A stretch of DNA of 64,000 nt from Subtercola sp. PAMC28395 (GCF_018889995.1 NZ_CP076547.1:1178001-1242000), one strand, 5' to 3'. Positions 35,215-47,774 are shown, numbered from the stretch's first letter. Notes: generated by a model not told the origin, from the sequence alone. Translations and numbers: made by a program.

Positions 35215-35814
35215 ATGTATGAAGGAATCATCCAGGAACTGATCGATGAACTCGGTCGGCTGCCCGGCATCGGGCCGAAGTCTGCCCAGCGCATCGCTTT
35301 TCACATTTTGCAGACCGAGAGTTTCGACGTCACCCGGCTCGCCGAGGTGTTGATCGAAGTGCGCGACAAGGTGCACTTCTGCTCGATCTGCGGCAACGTC
35401 TCCGAGCAGGACACGTGCTCGATCTGCCGGGATCCGCGGCGCTCACAGAATGTGATCTGCGTGGTCGAGGAGGCCAAAGACGTTGTCGCCATCGAGCGCA
35501 CCCGGGAGTTTCGCGGGCTGTATCACGTGCTCGGCGGCGCAATCAGCCCGATCGACGGAATCGGGCCCGACAACCTTCGCATTCGTGAGCTGATGCAGCG
35601 ACTCGCAGACGCGACAGTCGAAGAAGTCATCATTGCGACAGACCCGAACCTCGAAGGAGAGGCGACCGCGACCTACCTGTCGCGGCTGCTCACGACGCTC
35701 GAGATCCGAGTGACGCGCCTCGCCTCTGGCCTCCCCGTGGGGGGCGACCTCGAATATGCCGACGAGGTGACCCTCGGGCGAGCGTTCGAGGGTCGGCGCC
35801 TCGTCGAGAAGTAA
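35215..35814 (+). CDS. recR: recombination mediator RecR
   Basis: 199 residues, normal length. [17 protein letters not shown] is the helix-hairpin-helix, [18 protein letters not shown] the four-Cys zinc finger, and [19 protein letters not shown] with [15 protein letters not shown] the Toprim domain with its acidic residues. It works with RecO/RecF in loading RecA at gaps. Linked to dnaX as in many bacteria. Confidence 0.98.
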   Translation: MYEGIIQELIDELGRLPGIGPKSAQRIAFHILQTESFDVTRLAEVLIEVRDKVHFCSICGNVSEQDTCSICRDPRRSQNVICVVEEAKDVVAIERTREFRGLYHVLGGAISPIDGIGPDNLRIRELMQRLADATVEEVIIATDPNLEGEATATYLSRLLTTLEIRVTRLASGLPVGGDLEYADEVTLGRAFEGRRLVEK

Positions 35815-35946
35815 GGGCTGTTGATGCGCTGGCGCCCGCCGACGCCCGGCCGCCCTCTGTTGCCGGGCGGCACGGATGCCGCACAGCCGGCGGCCATGCC
35901 AGCCACACCAGCCGCTGCGCCGGAGCCCGAACCAGAAGAGAGCCCG

Positions 35947-37746
35947 ATGACCAACGACTTCCTGCTCGGCGATTCCACACTGCTCGCCGCCTTCTGGCGC
36001 TACGAACGTGCGCTGATGACGAATGATGTTGTGGAGCTCGACGCCCTCTTCGCGGACTCGCTCGAAACCGTGCGCAGCGACGGGGGAGCCGCGCTGGTCG
36101 GCCATGACGCCATCGCCGAATTCAGGGCTGCCCGCCCTGCGGTTCCGCAGCGGTACCTCCGGCGGGTGCACGTGCGACCGATCGACGAGAATTCAGCGGT
36201 CATCGTCGCTGAGACGGTGCGCGACGACTCCGGCACCGGCACCCAGACCCAGTTGTGGCAGCGCGCCGACGCGGAGTCCCCGTGGGCGGTCGCCGTCGCG
36301 CACGTTTCGACCGCGGCGGGAGTAGCGCTGGGCGCCGCGTCCGGAGGGTCGAAGATTGCGCTGACCGAGGCGGAGGAGCGCGCCATCTGGGCGACCCCCG
36401 AACAGCGACGCCCGTTGCGCGCCGCTGGCGGAGCATCAGCGACCGAAGCCGGCACGGGCACCGGTGCGGCATCGGCCAACGCGGGCGCACTGCAGGGCAT
36501 CCGGGTCGCCGTCAAAGACCTGTTCGCCATCGACGGCGAGATCATCGGTGCCGGAAACCCCACTTTCGCCACTGGCCGGGCACCCGAAACTGTAACCGCA
36601 CCCGCCGTGCAGGCGCTCATCGACGCCGGCGCCGAGATCACGGGGCTCGCCCAGACCGACGAGTTGGCGTTCTCCATCGCCGGCGCGAACGTGCACTTCG
36701 GTACGCCTCCCAACCCCGCTGCACCCGGCCACATCTCTGGCGGGTCGACGAGCGGTCCAGCCTCTGCGGTCGCACTCGGCCTCGCCGACCTCGGGCTCGG
36801 CACAGACACGGCCGGGTCGATCCGGGTGCCTGGCTCCTACACCGGGCTCTACGGTCTTCGAACGACGCACGGCGCCGTCTCGCGCGAGCGGCTCATCCCG
36901 CTGGCGCCGAGTTTCGACACCGTCGGTGTACTCGCCCGCGACCTTGCGACCCTCGAAGCTGGCGCGGCGGCGATCCTCGCAACGGGCGGCGGCGCTTTCC
37001 TGGTGAGCGACACCCGTGGTGGTGCGGCCGCCGCAACCGCACCTACAACCCCGGCCGAGCAGATTTCGCCGCCCCTGGCTGCGCCGACGACCTCTGGCAT
37101 CACCCCAGGCATGGTGCCCGAACGGGCGCCGGCCCCGATCATCCGGATCATCGTCGACCAGACACTCGTCGCCCTCGCCGACGCACCCACGCAGCTGACG
37201 TTCGCCAGCGCCCTGCGCGCGCTCTCGCTCAATTCAGGGGTTCCGGTTGTCGATGCAGGTGCCGCAACCCCGCACTTCCCCCTTTCACCCGACGACCTCG
37301 ACGCGTGGTTCACAGCGTTCCGCGTCGTGCAGCAGTACGAAGCCTGGCAGGCCGATGCCGAATTCGTCACAGCCAACCCCGACGCTCTCGACCCTGCCAT
37401 CGCCGACCGGTTCCGTGTCGCGAGCACGATCACCGACGACGAAGCATCGGATGCCCGGGCCACCCTCGACCGCGCCACCCGCACCCTCGACGCGGCCATC
37501 CCCCCGGGGTCGGCCCTCGCCCTGCCTTCGACCTCCAGCGGCGCGCCCAGCCTTAGCGCCGATCCAGCCGAGATCGACCGCGTGCGTGCGGCGACCCTCC
37601 GCCTCACCTGCCTCTCGTCGCTGTCGGGCCTGCCGGCCCTCACCCTCCCGTACGGACGCTCAGGCACCCTCCCCGTCGGGCTCTGCCTCATCGGCTCCCG
37701 CGGCGCCGACCTCGCCCTGATCGACCTGGCCAAGCCTCGCGCCTGA
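35947..37746 (+). CDS. AtzH-like domain fused to amidase
   Basis: 599 residues. Residues about 1-130 (LLAAFWRYERALMTNDVVEL, DAIAEFRAARP, YLRRVHVRPIDENSAVIVAE) match the NTF2-like AtzH (DUF3225) fold. Residues about 175 to the end are an amidase-signature enzyme: IRVAVKDLFAIDG gives the catalytic Lys, GGSTSGPASAVALG and TDTAGSIRVPGSYTGLYGLR give the cis-Ser and nucleophile Ser. In cyanuric acid degradation AtzH and the amidase AtzE are separate proteins, so the fusion suggests a ureido or carboxy-urea substrate, but this is inference. ATG 35947 (preceded by AGAAGAGAG) is preferred; an ATG at 35824 would add 41 Pro/Ala-rich residues. Confidence 0.85.
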   Translation: MTNDFLLGDSTLLAAFWRYERALMTNDVVELDALFADSLETVRSDGGAALVGHDAIAEFRAARPAVPQRYLRRVHVRPIDENSAVIVAETVRDDSGTGTQTQLWQRADAESPWAVAVAHVSTAAGVALGAASGGSKIALTEAEERAIWATPEQRRPLRAAGGASATEAGTGTGAASANAGALQGIRVAVKDLFAIDGEIIGAGNPTFATGRAPETVTAPAVQALIDAGAEITGLAQTDELAFSIAGANVHFGTPPNPAAPGHISGGSTSGPASAVALGLADLGLGTDTAGSIRVPGSYTGLYGLRTTHGAVSRERLIPLAPSFDTVGVLARDLATLEAGAAAILATGGGAFLVSDTRGGAAAATAPTTPAEQISPPLAAPTTSGITPGMVPERAPAPIIRIIVDQTLVALADAPTQLTFASALRALSLNSGVPVVDAGAATPHFPLSPDDLDAWFTAFRVVQQYEAWQADAEFVTANPDALDPAIADRFRVASTITDDEASDARATLDRATRTLDAAIPPGSALALPSTSSGAPSLSADPAEIDRVRAATLRLTCLSSLSGLPALTLPYGRSGTLPVGLCLIGSRGADLALIDLAKPRA

Positions 37747-37770
37747 CTGGGCCCCTTCGCGCAGGCCGGT

Positions 37771-37797
37771 CCGGCCACGATCGTACGATCGTGCCGG
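37771..37797. terminator. palindrome after the amidase gene
   Basis: CACGATCGTACGATCGTG at 37776-37793 is a perfect 18-bp palindrome, extended by CCGG on both sides with one unpaired C. It sits between convergent genes; terminator or protein-binding palindrome. The remaining bases to 37949 show no gene. Confidence 0.5.
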
Positions 37798-37949
37798 CGC
37801 TTTGGTCGGCCGAGTGAATCAGGCTAAGCCAGTTGGCGTTACTGAGGGGAGCGGCAACCCCAGAGTCCCGCTCAGACGGCGGAATGCCGACGTCGAGGCC
37901 GAGATTCGATCGCGCCGTGGCCGGCCACCTCGTCACTGTCGCAAGCCGC

Positions 37950-38393
37950 TCACGCCGACGCGGAGAGCCCCCGCACGAGCACGTCGAGGTCGGCCGCCGC
38001 GAGCGGAACCCTCGTGCCGCCTGTCACCAGCGCCGCGAAGCCGCCGTCGTTCGCCATTATCGTGATCGTGTAGAGCTTCTCGGTCGCCGACGCATTCACG
38101 ATGCGGTGCTCCGAACCGGGCTGCAGCGTCAGAACATCCCCCGGCCTCAACGGCAGCACTGCGTCATCGGAGTGCGCCTCGGCCGATCCCGCCAACACGA
38201 TGAAGATCTCGGCCGACTCCGCGTGCGAGTTGAGCGGCTGCGCACCGCCGGGCTCCCAGATCTCGAGAAAGACGCTGGTAGAACTTCCCTGCGCGGGGCC
38301 CGCGAGCTCGGCCAGCACCACCGTGTCGCCCGTGCTGATCAGGTAACCAGGCAGATCGGCCAGATTTCGTACAACGGGTGCTGCTCCACTCAT
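37950..38393 (-). CDS. cupin-domain protein
   Basis: 147 residues. A single cupin barrel: motif 1 is PLNSHAESAEIFIVLAGSAE (H...E pattern with one His) and motif 2 is PGDVLTLQPGSEHRIVNASA. Only part of the usual metal ligand set is obvious, so enzymatic function is uncertain; many such small cupins bind metal or small ligands. GGAGGAAAG precedes the ATG at 38393, giving a clear start. It is convergent with the amidase. Confidence 0.87.
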   Translation of the reverse strand: MSGAAPVVRNLADLPGYLISTGDTVVLAELAGPAQGSSTSVFLEIWEPGGAQPLNSHAESAEIFIVLAGSAEAHSDDAVLPLRPGDVLTLQPGSEHRIVNASATEKLYTITIMANDGGFAALVTGGTRVPLAAADLDVLVRGLSASA

Positions 38394-38803
38394 GATGCTT
38401 TCCTCCGGTGGGGTCGATTCACGTTCAGGTTGGTTCTGGATGATCAGGCCCCAGATTCTCGAGCCCTCACGGTCGCGCGCAGGCCACGAGCGCCACCGTG
38501 GCTCGAACCATAGCTGGCGCACATTTCGTGAACGTGTCGTGAGGCCACGCGTGCGTTTGCCTGACAGCCCCGGTTCGCTTCGCTGCCACGGCTCCTCAGC
38601 CCTCCGGGGCGCACGACTCTTCACCCTCGTGGGCGACCCGGCAAGCCGCCGCCTCGCCCTTAAGTGGCCCGCTCATGCAGAATCCTCTCGCCCCCGCACA
38701 ACTACACTTGATAATCGCGTGTCTGTACCGCAGGCGCGGCACCGAGGGCTCCCGAGCTCCCATCGCCGCACACCCCTCCGCACCACACCCCAGGAGCCAC
38801 CGA

Positions 38804-40159
<1,356 letters not shown>

Positions 40160-40176
40160 CGCAACTCGGCCATAGG

Positions 40177-40227
40177 AGTACCAACTTCTGCTGCCTCAGC
40201 GGCGCTCTGTCAGCAGAAGTTGGTACT
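40177..40227. repeat. 17-bp perfect inverted repeat at the lysC / DUF559 junction
   Basis: AGTACCAACTTCTGCTG at 40177-40193 is the exact complement of 40211-40227 around a 17-base loop. It follows the lysC stop by 17 bases and contains the stop codon of the minus-strand gene in its loop. A third copy of its core, AGAAGTTGGTAC, is at 41288-41299 on the other side of that gene. Confidence 0.7.
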
Positions 40228-41161
40228 TCTTACGTTGGACCTCGTCGGGGCCGCGCCAACCGCGCTCGCACAGAACGCGCGCGAGCTGTGTGACGAGCAG
40301 GCTGAACTGGTCCGCGGAATCTGCCCCGGTCACCCGAAAGACACGCCAGCCGAGTTCTTCGAGACGCCGGGTGCGGGTGACGTCGTGCCGCCACTGAGAC
40401 ATCGACACCCGATGCCCGTCCCCCTCGTATTCGACGCAGATTCCGAACGTGCTGAAGCGGAGATCGGGGCGTGCGACGAACAGCCCTCTCTCGTCGAAAA
40501 CATCCTCGTTCACCTCTGGGGCAGGGAACCCGGCACGGGCAAAGGCGACGCGCAGGTGTGATTCCTGGGGCGATTCAGCCCGTTCGCTGATCAAGTCGAG
40601 CGCAGCCCGAACGGTCTCCGCCCCGCGAAGCCTGTCGAAGCCGTTGAAAGTCCGGGTCAGGTCAGCCACAGAGCACAGTCGAGCCCGACGCGCGACGAAG
40701 AAATCGCCCGCTGCTACCAGTTCCTTCAGATCAAGTTCGCCCGCAAGCTGACACCACAGCCGTGCCGGTCTCAGAACCCGGTGTCCCTCGACGAGACGGA
40801 GGTCGGATGCTGCCACGTTCAGTCGGTGCGTGATGATCTTCTGAGCTCGCACCGGGGCGTCTCCAGCGATCACTCCGAGGTGTAGAGGAAGCAGGTCCGA
40901 GAGCCTCAGAGGAAGGGGGCAGCCGAGAAGCTGAGTCGCGGTCTGGTGGCAGAAGAACGCCCGTTCGGGCATCCTGTGGGAGTATGCCGAGCACAGCGCA
41001 TCGATCGTCGACGGGCTGGAGGAGCTTCGAATCCCCCAGAACGGTGCTTCGAGATCTGAACTGCGCAGACGCCCGGCGGTCACACCGAGCACGAGACCGT
41101 CTGACACTCGAAAGCTCTCGCGGCCGTTGAGCTCGCGGGGGAGTCTGCTGGGAACACGCAT
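40196..41161 (-). CDS. DUF559/Vsr-like endonuclease-domain protein
   Basis: About 321 residues from the ATG at 41161, which matches the usual family opening (RLPRELNGRESFRVSDGLVLGVTAGRLRSSDL). An N-terminal AbiEi-like region with FFCHQTATQLLGCPLP is followed by a C-terminal restriction-endonuclease-like DUF559 core: QESHLRVAFARAGFPAP, VARPDLRFSTFGICVEYEGD, HRVSMSQWRHDVTRTRRLEE, LGWRVFRVTG. The E...D...ExE/DG spacing resembles PD-(D/E)XK nucleases. The open frame continues 49 codons upstream to 41308. Function is unknown; such genes occur in many copies in actinobacteria. Its position on the opposite strand between lysC and asd, flanked by repeats, suggests insertion. Confidence 0.8.
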   Translation of the reverse strand: MRVPSRLPRELNGRESFRVSDGLVLGVTAGRLRSSDLEAPFWGIRSSSSPSTIDALCSAYSHRMPERAFFCHQTATQLLGCPLPLRLSDLLPLHLGVIAGDAPVRAQKIITHRLNVAASDLRLVEGHRVLRPARLWCQLAGELDLKELVAAGDFFVARRARLCSVADLTRTFNGFDRLRGAETVRAALDLISERAESPQESHLRVAFARAGFPAPEVNEDVFDERGLFVARPDLRFSTFGICVEYEGDGHRVSMSQWRHDVTRTRRLEELGWRVFRVTGADSADQFSLLVTQLARVLCERGWRGPDEVQRKKYQLLLTERR

Positions 41162-41341
41162 GGTTCGAGCATCCGGCCCGTCACTCACCCTCACGACGCG
41201 CCGCCTCCCTTCGGTGGACAGCTCCCCGACCCGCTTGCCTGTGTAGGACAGTTCGGTGTCACAGCTTCTGCAGTTCCGGCCTAGGCATGGCGTGAGAAGT
41301 TGGTACACCTAAGGGCAGGGTGAGACAGCTTGGGTTGATAA

Positions 41342-42682
<1,341 letters not shown>

Positions 42683-42767
42683 ACCGCTGGGTGCGCCCGC
42701 ACACGGGCCGTTTGACGCTCTCCCGCCGGAGATCACACCACAGGACACATTCTGAGTTTTAATCAGT

Positions 42768-42773
42768 TATACT
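42768..42773 (+). promoter_or_regulatory. -10 box before a small membrane protein gene
   Basis: TATACT lies ten bases before the ATG at 42783, in a locally A/T-rich patch (TTTTAATCAGTTATACT). The leader would be three bases or none. Confidence 0.5.
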
Positions 42774-42782
42774 GTTCGGGTC

Positions 42783-43034
42783 ATGGATGATCAGACCCTC
42801 CGCCCGCTTGCCGACACCGCGGCCGCTCTCGCCGTCTGGGTCATCATCGTGATCACGGCGTGGTTCGCTGTGGCGCTGGCACTCGGACTCTTCGTCGGGC
42901 GCGCTCTCACTCTCTGTTCCGCGCACGAAAGCCTTCGAAAACCTTCGGCGCGGCTCATCGTCCTGCCTCCCCAGCAGATCTGCGAGACGCACCGCCAGTC
43001 CAGCACCCCGAACGAGTCCAGCGCGCTCCACTGA
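42783..43034 (+). CDS. small single-pass membrane protein
   Basis: 83 residues: a short acidic N-terminus (MDDQTLRPLADTA), one hydrophobic helix (AALAVWVIIVITAWFAVALA extended to LGLFVG) and a cytoplasm-like tail rich in Ser/Pro/Arg. No family recognised. Support comes from a good -10 box placed for a near-leaderless transcript and an uninterrupted TM segment. The sequence after it to 43330 is gene-poor with CAGCCCAC-type repeats; a 46-codon ORF starting GTG 43209 there is not convincing. Confidence 0.5.
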   Translation: MDDQTLRPLADTAAALAVWVIIVITAWFAVALALGLFVGRALTLCSAHESLRKPSARLIVLPPQQICETHRQSSTPNESSALH

Positions 43035-43330
43035 CTCACCCCTCAGCCCACGCTCCACCCAGCCCACGGTCCCCCCAGCCCACACTCCCACCGGCCCATC
43101 ACCATCTGTCAGACCAACGCCGCCCCAGAATCCGCGCCTCCCGCCAGTCCAGCGCTCCAGAACGGCCAAACGACTCGGCTGGAGGGTGCCAAGCGGTACA
43201 TTGTTACCGTGAGTTCACAGCCCCCGCTCCCGTCACGCCCTCACGCCCTCGCGCGAGTGCTGGCCGATCGTGAATTCCCCGATGCTCGTGCACGCCGCCG
43301 CACCTCCTGCACCATCTCGTACCGAACCCC

Positions 43331-46015
43331 ATGCCGGGCAGCCGAGTAGGCGAAGACTCCGTCCCCGACACGGGTGACGAGAGCTATTTTCGGGAGCCGA
43401 ACCTTCTGAAGCCCCCAGCAGTCTCGAGTGTGGCCGGCTCGAGCGTATACGACCTGAGCGACTCCGGACCGAGCGTAACCGACCTGGCATCGTCCGACGC
43501 TCCAGACCCCGACGCTCCAGACCCCGACGCTCCAGACCCCGACGCTCCATTCCCCGACGCTCCAGACCCCGCCGACCTCCCCGACCACGACCCGCCGGTG
43601 CTTCCCGAACCCGTGCACTCCGTCTGGTCCGAGATCCGCGTCGCCGGAGTCCTGGTTCCCCTGCAGATCGGCCGGGCGTACTTCTGGCCCGTCTCCGCAG
43701 CGGTTGTGGCCGTGCTGGTACTCGGCGCACTGAACGCCGCAAAACTCGTCTTCTCTGACCTCCCGAGCGACGTCGCAGCGCCAGCCGACCTCGCGTACTT
43801 CCTGGCGCTCTTCGTCAGTACCCTCCTGGTCACCGACTTCAGGCTGAGCGTCGGCCGCCTCGCCTCCCTGCCATCCGTGAGCCTCGCGGTCTCGCTGCTC
43901 GTGACGGTCGATTACGCCAACCAGTTCTTTCTCTCCATCGCTGTCTGGACCCTGGGCTTCTTCTTCGGCCTCCTGCTGAACTCCCGCAATCCCAGCCTCT
44001 CCCTCTACGGCAGCGGCCTTGCCGCCCTCGGCGCCACGACCTGGGTCGCTGTGGTCAAGACGCTCGCCGGTGCTGATGTCTGGCCCGTCGCCTACATTCC
44101 GCTTGCGACGGCGGCCTATCTGACCGTGATACTCGGAATCGAGTTCGCCCGGCAGAAGGGTCGATGGAGCATTCAGCACACCTTCGGAGTCTCTGGGTTC
44201 AGTTCCAGGCGCCTGCTCGGTGTGTTATTCGCGATCAGTGCCCTTGCCCTGGCAATCGGATACATCTACTCGTCGCTCTACGTGCTGCTCGTCGAAGTGA
44301 ACCAGACGCATCGCGCCGCGGGGATCATTCTGCTCGCCGGCGCGATTCTCTTTCTCGCCTCGAAATGGCGGCAGCAGCGTGCGCTTCGCCGCCGCCTGAA
44401 GGGGCTGACCGACGCAGCGCTTCGCCTGCCGTGGGACACCAGCCGCGGGCTGGAGGCGATAGCCGTCGAGATGGTCAACAACACCATCGTCGCCGACCAC
44501 GTCGATGTGCGTGCAACAAAACCGGGTCACAACGAGATCGGCTATTCCGTGCGGCTTGCCCCAGACCAGGAGGCCTATCTCGTCGCCTCGCGCGAGGTGA
44601 GCGCTGTGCCGTTCGCCCGCGACGATGAGCGCGCTCTCGAAGCCCTCGCGCACCTCGCGACCGAGGCTGCGCGCGTCACCGAAGACATGGCAGACCTCGT
44701 TCTGCGGGCCAACAGCGACTCCCTTACGGGCTTGCCCAACTACAGCGCGTTTCGCACCGCACTGGCGAAGGCGAACGAAGAACGCTCGTACTCCGGCGCG
44801 ATCGCCGTGCTCTTCATCGACCTCGACAGCTTCAAACAGCTCAACGACCGACGCGGGCACCACGTCGGCGATGTCATGCTCATCGCCATCGCCGATCGAC
44901 TTCGCGATGCCGCCCGCCCGGGCGACGTCGTGGCCCGTGTCGGCGGCGACGAATTCGTCGTCGTACTCACCGAACTCCGCACCCTGCTCGAGGCGAAAGA
45001 GCTCGCCGAGCGCATCACAGCAGCTGCCGGCAGCCCGATCTTCTACGAAGACACCGAGCTGCGGCCGATCCTCAGCGTGGGCCTCGCGTTCTCCGCCCAC
45101 CGCGAGACCGACCCGAACCAGCTGGTCATCGACGCCGACAGCAGCATGCTCGCCGTGAAGAAGTCGCGCCGCCAGGGCGGCCCCAGCTCCGAGAGCACCA
45201 TCAACATCTCTCCCCACCGCTCGGCCCGAATCAATGACATCGTTGCCGACGCCATCGACAACGAGAAGCTGACCGTCGTCTTCCAGCCGATCGTCAACAT
45301 GATCGAGAACCGCATCTGGGGTTATGAGGCACTGGTTCGTCTCACCGACCCCGACCTCGGCGCCATCTCGCCGGGCGCACTCGTCGAGCGTGCGAAGAGC
45401 TTCGGGCGCATGGATGAGCTCACCCGCCAGGTCATGTCGAAAGCGATGACCGCGGCAAGGGCCATCCAGCTCATCGAGCCCTCCATCGCGACCATGACGG
45501 TCAACCTCGAGGTCGGGCAGATCACGGATGATCACCTCGGGCTGTTCGCGAAGAACCTCGCCGACCGCTACCCCTCCATCTCGCTGTGTCTCGAACTCAA
45601 TGAGCGTTCGCTACGGTACGTCACCGACGATCTGCGCAGGCAATCCCAGGCGCTCAGAGATCACGGCATCCTCATCGCGATCGACGACTACGGCTCGGAG
45701 AACTCCTCGGTCGGCTCGCTCGTGCGCATCCCGATGGACATCATCAAGCTCGACCGCAGCCTGATCGACGACCTCGACGACTATCGCCAGCGCGAGGTCG
45801 TCAAGGCACTGCAGAGCTTCAGCGACTCCACCGACTACCTCACCATCGTCGAGGGCATCGAGTCGAAGGAGACAGCAGAGATCCTCCGCCGCGTCGGCGT
45901 TCGCAACGCCCAGGGCTACTACTACGGCGTGCCTGCGACCTACGAGCAGGTCGTCGACCGCTTGAACCGGCACGGCACGGTCGCCCTGGTGCCCCCTGCG
46001 CCCAAGGCACGCTGA
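43331..46015 (+). CDS. membrane GGDEF-EAL protein (c-di-GMP turnover)
   Basis: 894 residues. The first 110 residues are disordered with five Asp-Ala-Pro-Asp-Pro repeats (15-bp DNA repeats at 43496-43570). About eight hydrophobic segments follow (113-340), then a linker domain. The GGDEF domain has an intact VARVGGDEFVVVL near residue 537 and the metal Asp in VLFIDLDSFKQLNDRRGHHVGD. The EAL domain has YEALVRL near 665, MTVNLEVGQ, ELNERSL, IAIDDYG, IIKLDRS, VEGIES and VRNAQGYYYG, so all catalytic residues seem present. Both synthesis and hydrolysis of c-di-GMP are possible. No ribosome binding site is clear at the ATG 43331. It opens the polysaccharide/signalling locus. Confidence 0.93.
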   Translation: MPGSRVGEDSVPDTGDESYFREPNLLKPPAVSSVAGSSVYDLSDSGPSVTDLASSDAPDPDAPDPDAPDPDAPFPDAPDPADLPDHDPPVLPEPVHSVWSEIRVAGVLVPLQIGRAYFWPVSAAVVAVLVLGALNAAKLVFSDLPSDVAAPADLAYFLALFVSTLLVTDFRLSVGRLASLPSVSLAVSLLVTVDYANQFFLSIAVWTLGFFFGLLLNSRNPSLSLYGSGLAALGATTWVAVVKTLAGADVWPVAYIPLATAAYLTVILGIEFARQKGRWSIQHTFGVSGFSSRRLLGVLFAISALALAIGYIYSSLYVLLVEVNQTHRAAGIILLAGAILFLASKWRQQRALRRRLKGLTDAALRLPWDTSRGLEAIAVEMVNNTIVADHVDVRATKPGHNEIGYSVRLAPDQEAYLVASREVSAVPFARDDERALEALAHLATEAARVTEDMADLVLRANSDSLTGLPNYSAFRTALAKANEERSYSGAIAVLFIDLDSFKQLNDRRGHHVGDVMLIAIADRLRDAARPGDVVARVGGDEFVVVLTELRTLLEAKELAERITAAAGSPIFYEDTELRPILSVGLAFSAHRETDPNQLVIDADSSMLAVKKSRRQGGPSSESTINISPHRSARINDIVADAIDNEKLTVVFQPIVNMIENRIWGYEALVRLTDPDLGAISPGALVERAKSFGRMDELTRQVMSKAMTAARAIQLIEPSIATMTVNLEVGQITDDHLGLFAKNLADRYPSISLCLELNERSLRYVTDDLRRQSQALRDHGILIAIDDYGSENSSVGSLVRIPMDIIKLDRSLIDDLDDYRQREVVKALQSFSDSTDYLTIVEGIESKETAEILRRVGVRNAQGYYYGVPATYEQVVDRLNRHGTVALVPPAPKAR

Positions 46016-46127
46016 GCATCAGCGGGGACCGGGCAGCCGGAGCGCACGGAGAGCGGCGGCCGAGCATCCATCGACCGTGGGATCGGTTGCGTTAACGCAT
46101 AAGCTACTGTCAACATGACGTGGCAAC

Positions 46128-46886
46128 ATGACTGAGAAGCGCAAACGCCTGGCGATCATCGACGACCACAACCTGGTTCTCGACGGCCTGTCGACCTGGT
46201 TCGCCGCCAACGCTCCCGATTTCGACCTCGTCATCTCCGTTTCGGCGTGGTCTGAGCTCATTCGCCACCCTGCTTTCCCACCTGACGTCGTGCTCATGGA
46301 CTTCCAGCTGGTCGAACCGCTCACCATCGAGTCCCGCGTCGGCCTCTGCAAGGCGGCCGGCGCGGCTGTCGTGGTGATGAGCGCCGTCACCAGCACGGCC
46401 GAGATCGGCCGCATCCTGAACGCAGGGGCTTCGCGTTTCGTGTCGAAATCGCAGCCCGCCGCTGAACTTCTCGCCGCCGTGCGGGACTCAGTCACCCCTC
46501 CGCCCGCCTGGGAATACACGCCGTCCTGGGGTTCGAAGCCGGCGTCAGGCGGCCAGGGCGAGGCCCCCGCGGGCATGGCAGGGGTGAACGCAGGGGCGCA
46601 GTCGCAGACTCAACTTCAGTCTGCGTTGCAGCCGCCCGCAACGCTGGCCCCATCGCCGCCCGCTCTGCCGCGCCCGCCGCGTTTCAGCGACAAAGACATC
46701 GCGATCCTGAACCTCTACGCCAACGGCCACAACCCGGTCGAGGTCGCAATGATGCAGAACATCCGCGCAGAGACCGTGCGCAAGGCCCTCGAGCGAATGC
46801 GTGCTGCCTACGAGACCGTGGGCAGGCCGGCGGATGATCGGGAGACCCTCATTCGCAGGGCCGCCGAAGACGGCTACCTGAGCTGA
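46128..46886 (+). CDS. orphan response regulator, LuxR-like
   Basis: 252 residues. Receiver domain: LAIIDDHNLVLDGLSTWF with the acidic pair, phospho-acceptor Asp in DVVLMDFQLV, and the Lys in FVSKSQPAAEL. A Gln/Pro/Ala linker of about 65 residues follows, then a helix-turn-helix of the NarL/LuxR kind (FSDKDIAILNLYANGHNPVE, MMQNIRAETVRKALERMRAA). No kinase is adjacent. It lies 112 bases after the GGDEF-EAL gene on the same strand. Confidence 0.88.
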   Translation: MTEKRKRLAIIDDHNLVLDGLSTWFAANAPDFDLVISVSAWSELIRHPAFPPDVVLMDFQLVEPLTIESRVGLCKAAGAAVVVMSAVTSTAEIGRILNAGASRFVSKSQPAAELLAAVRDSVTPPPAWEYTPSWGSKPASGGQGEAPAGMAGVNAGAQSQTQLQSALQPPATLAPSPPALPRPPRFSDKDIAILNLYANGHNPVEVAMMQNIRAETVRKALERMRAAYETVGRPADDRETLIRRAAEDGYLS

Positions 46887-47048
46887 CTCCTGCTCGACGG
46901 CGCTCGTGCTGCCGGTCTGCACTTGACTTCCGGCGGAGAATCGCGACACCGGCGCCAATGCGGGCTCGCGTGCGCTGTGTTCCGACGAAAGTCGAGTGGG
47001 CGCTCGAACGAACACCCGCCGCCGCTGTTGCCGGTCGCGGGGAGGGCT

Positions 47049-47774
47049 CTACTGGACCTTGCCCTCGATGGTGGTCGGGGCGGGCGGCTGGAAGATCGCG
47101 ACACGGATCGGCTGGTGCACGACCGAGCGGGTTCCTGCTGCGCTGCCGCCGACGCCGCCGATGGCATCGACCGTGATCGTCATCGAGAAGTCGAGCACGA
47201 GGCCGTAGGTGTCGTCGGTCAGAACGCCGATGGTGTTGCCCTCGAGCTGGAACCCACCCTTCGGCGATGTGACGAGAAGGCCGGCGTCTGAACGCAGGGC
47301 TTCCGGGTCGAGTGTGGTTGTCACCGGGTCGAGGTTCAGCACGAACGGGGTCGCAGAACTTCCCCCCGTCGTACTGGTGGTCGCGGTCACGGTGACGTTC
47401 GACATGTACACCGGGCGTTTCTGGGCGAACGGGGCCTCAGCAGGAACCGCGCGGTCGAACACGCTGATCACGAACGAGAACTTCTTGTTCGCCGTGGTGT
47501 ACCACTCGTGCGTCTTCTGCTCTGTCCACATGTCGAGCTGGAGCTCCAGGTTTTCGCCGATGGGTACGACCGGGTGCACTGAGCCGAAGTCGGTGAACAC
47601 CGAGTCGAAGGCGAGCGAGGTCGACGGCGTGGGGGTCGGCGCCGGGGTCGCAGCGGCATTGGCCGCGCCGGGGGCTGCGCCGAGGATTCCACCGAAGGTG
47701 GAGCATCCGGTGCTCACGACGGCCATGCCGCTGATCACGATCGCGGCGAGGAGGCGGGACTTCCATTTACGCAT
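47049..47774 (-). CDS. secreted lipoprotein A
   Basis: 241 residues. MRKWKSRLLAAIVISGMAVV followed by STGC is a lipoprotein signal; an Ala/Pro/Thr linker follows, then a beta-rich body (ENLELQLDMWTEQKTHEW, KKFSFVISVFDRAV, RPVYMSNVTVTATTSTTGGS, TYGLVLDFSMTITVDA). The layout and the WTxxxxKxxSFxxxV pattern recall the other lipoprotein of this locus at 60043, so the two may be distant paralogues. Role unknown; an accessory cell-surface protein for the polysaccharide machinery is a guess from context. Confidence 0.75.
   Translation of the reverse strand: MRKWKSRLLAAIVISGMAVVSTGCSTFGGILGAAPGAANAAATPAPTPTPSTSLAFDSVFTDFGSVHPVVPIGENLELQLDMWTEQKTHEWYTTANKKFSFVISVFDRAVPAEAPFAQKRPVYMSNVTVTATTSTTGGSSATPFVLNLDPVTTTLDPEALRSDAGLLVTSPKGGFQLEGNTIGVLTDDTYGLVLDFSMTITVDAIGGVGGSAAGTRSVVHQPIRVAIFQPPAPTTIEGKVQ

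Noticed and set aside
43209..43349. 46-codon ORF before the GGDEF-EAL gene
   Set aside because: Pro/Arg-rich, no ribosome binding site, overlaps the next gene start; no support beyond being open.
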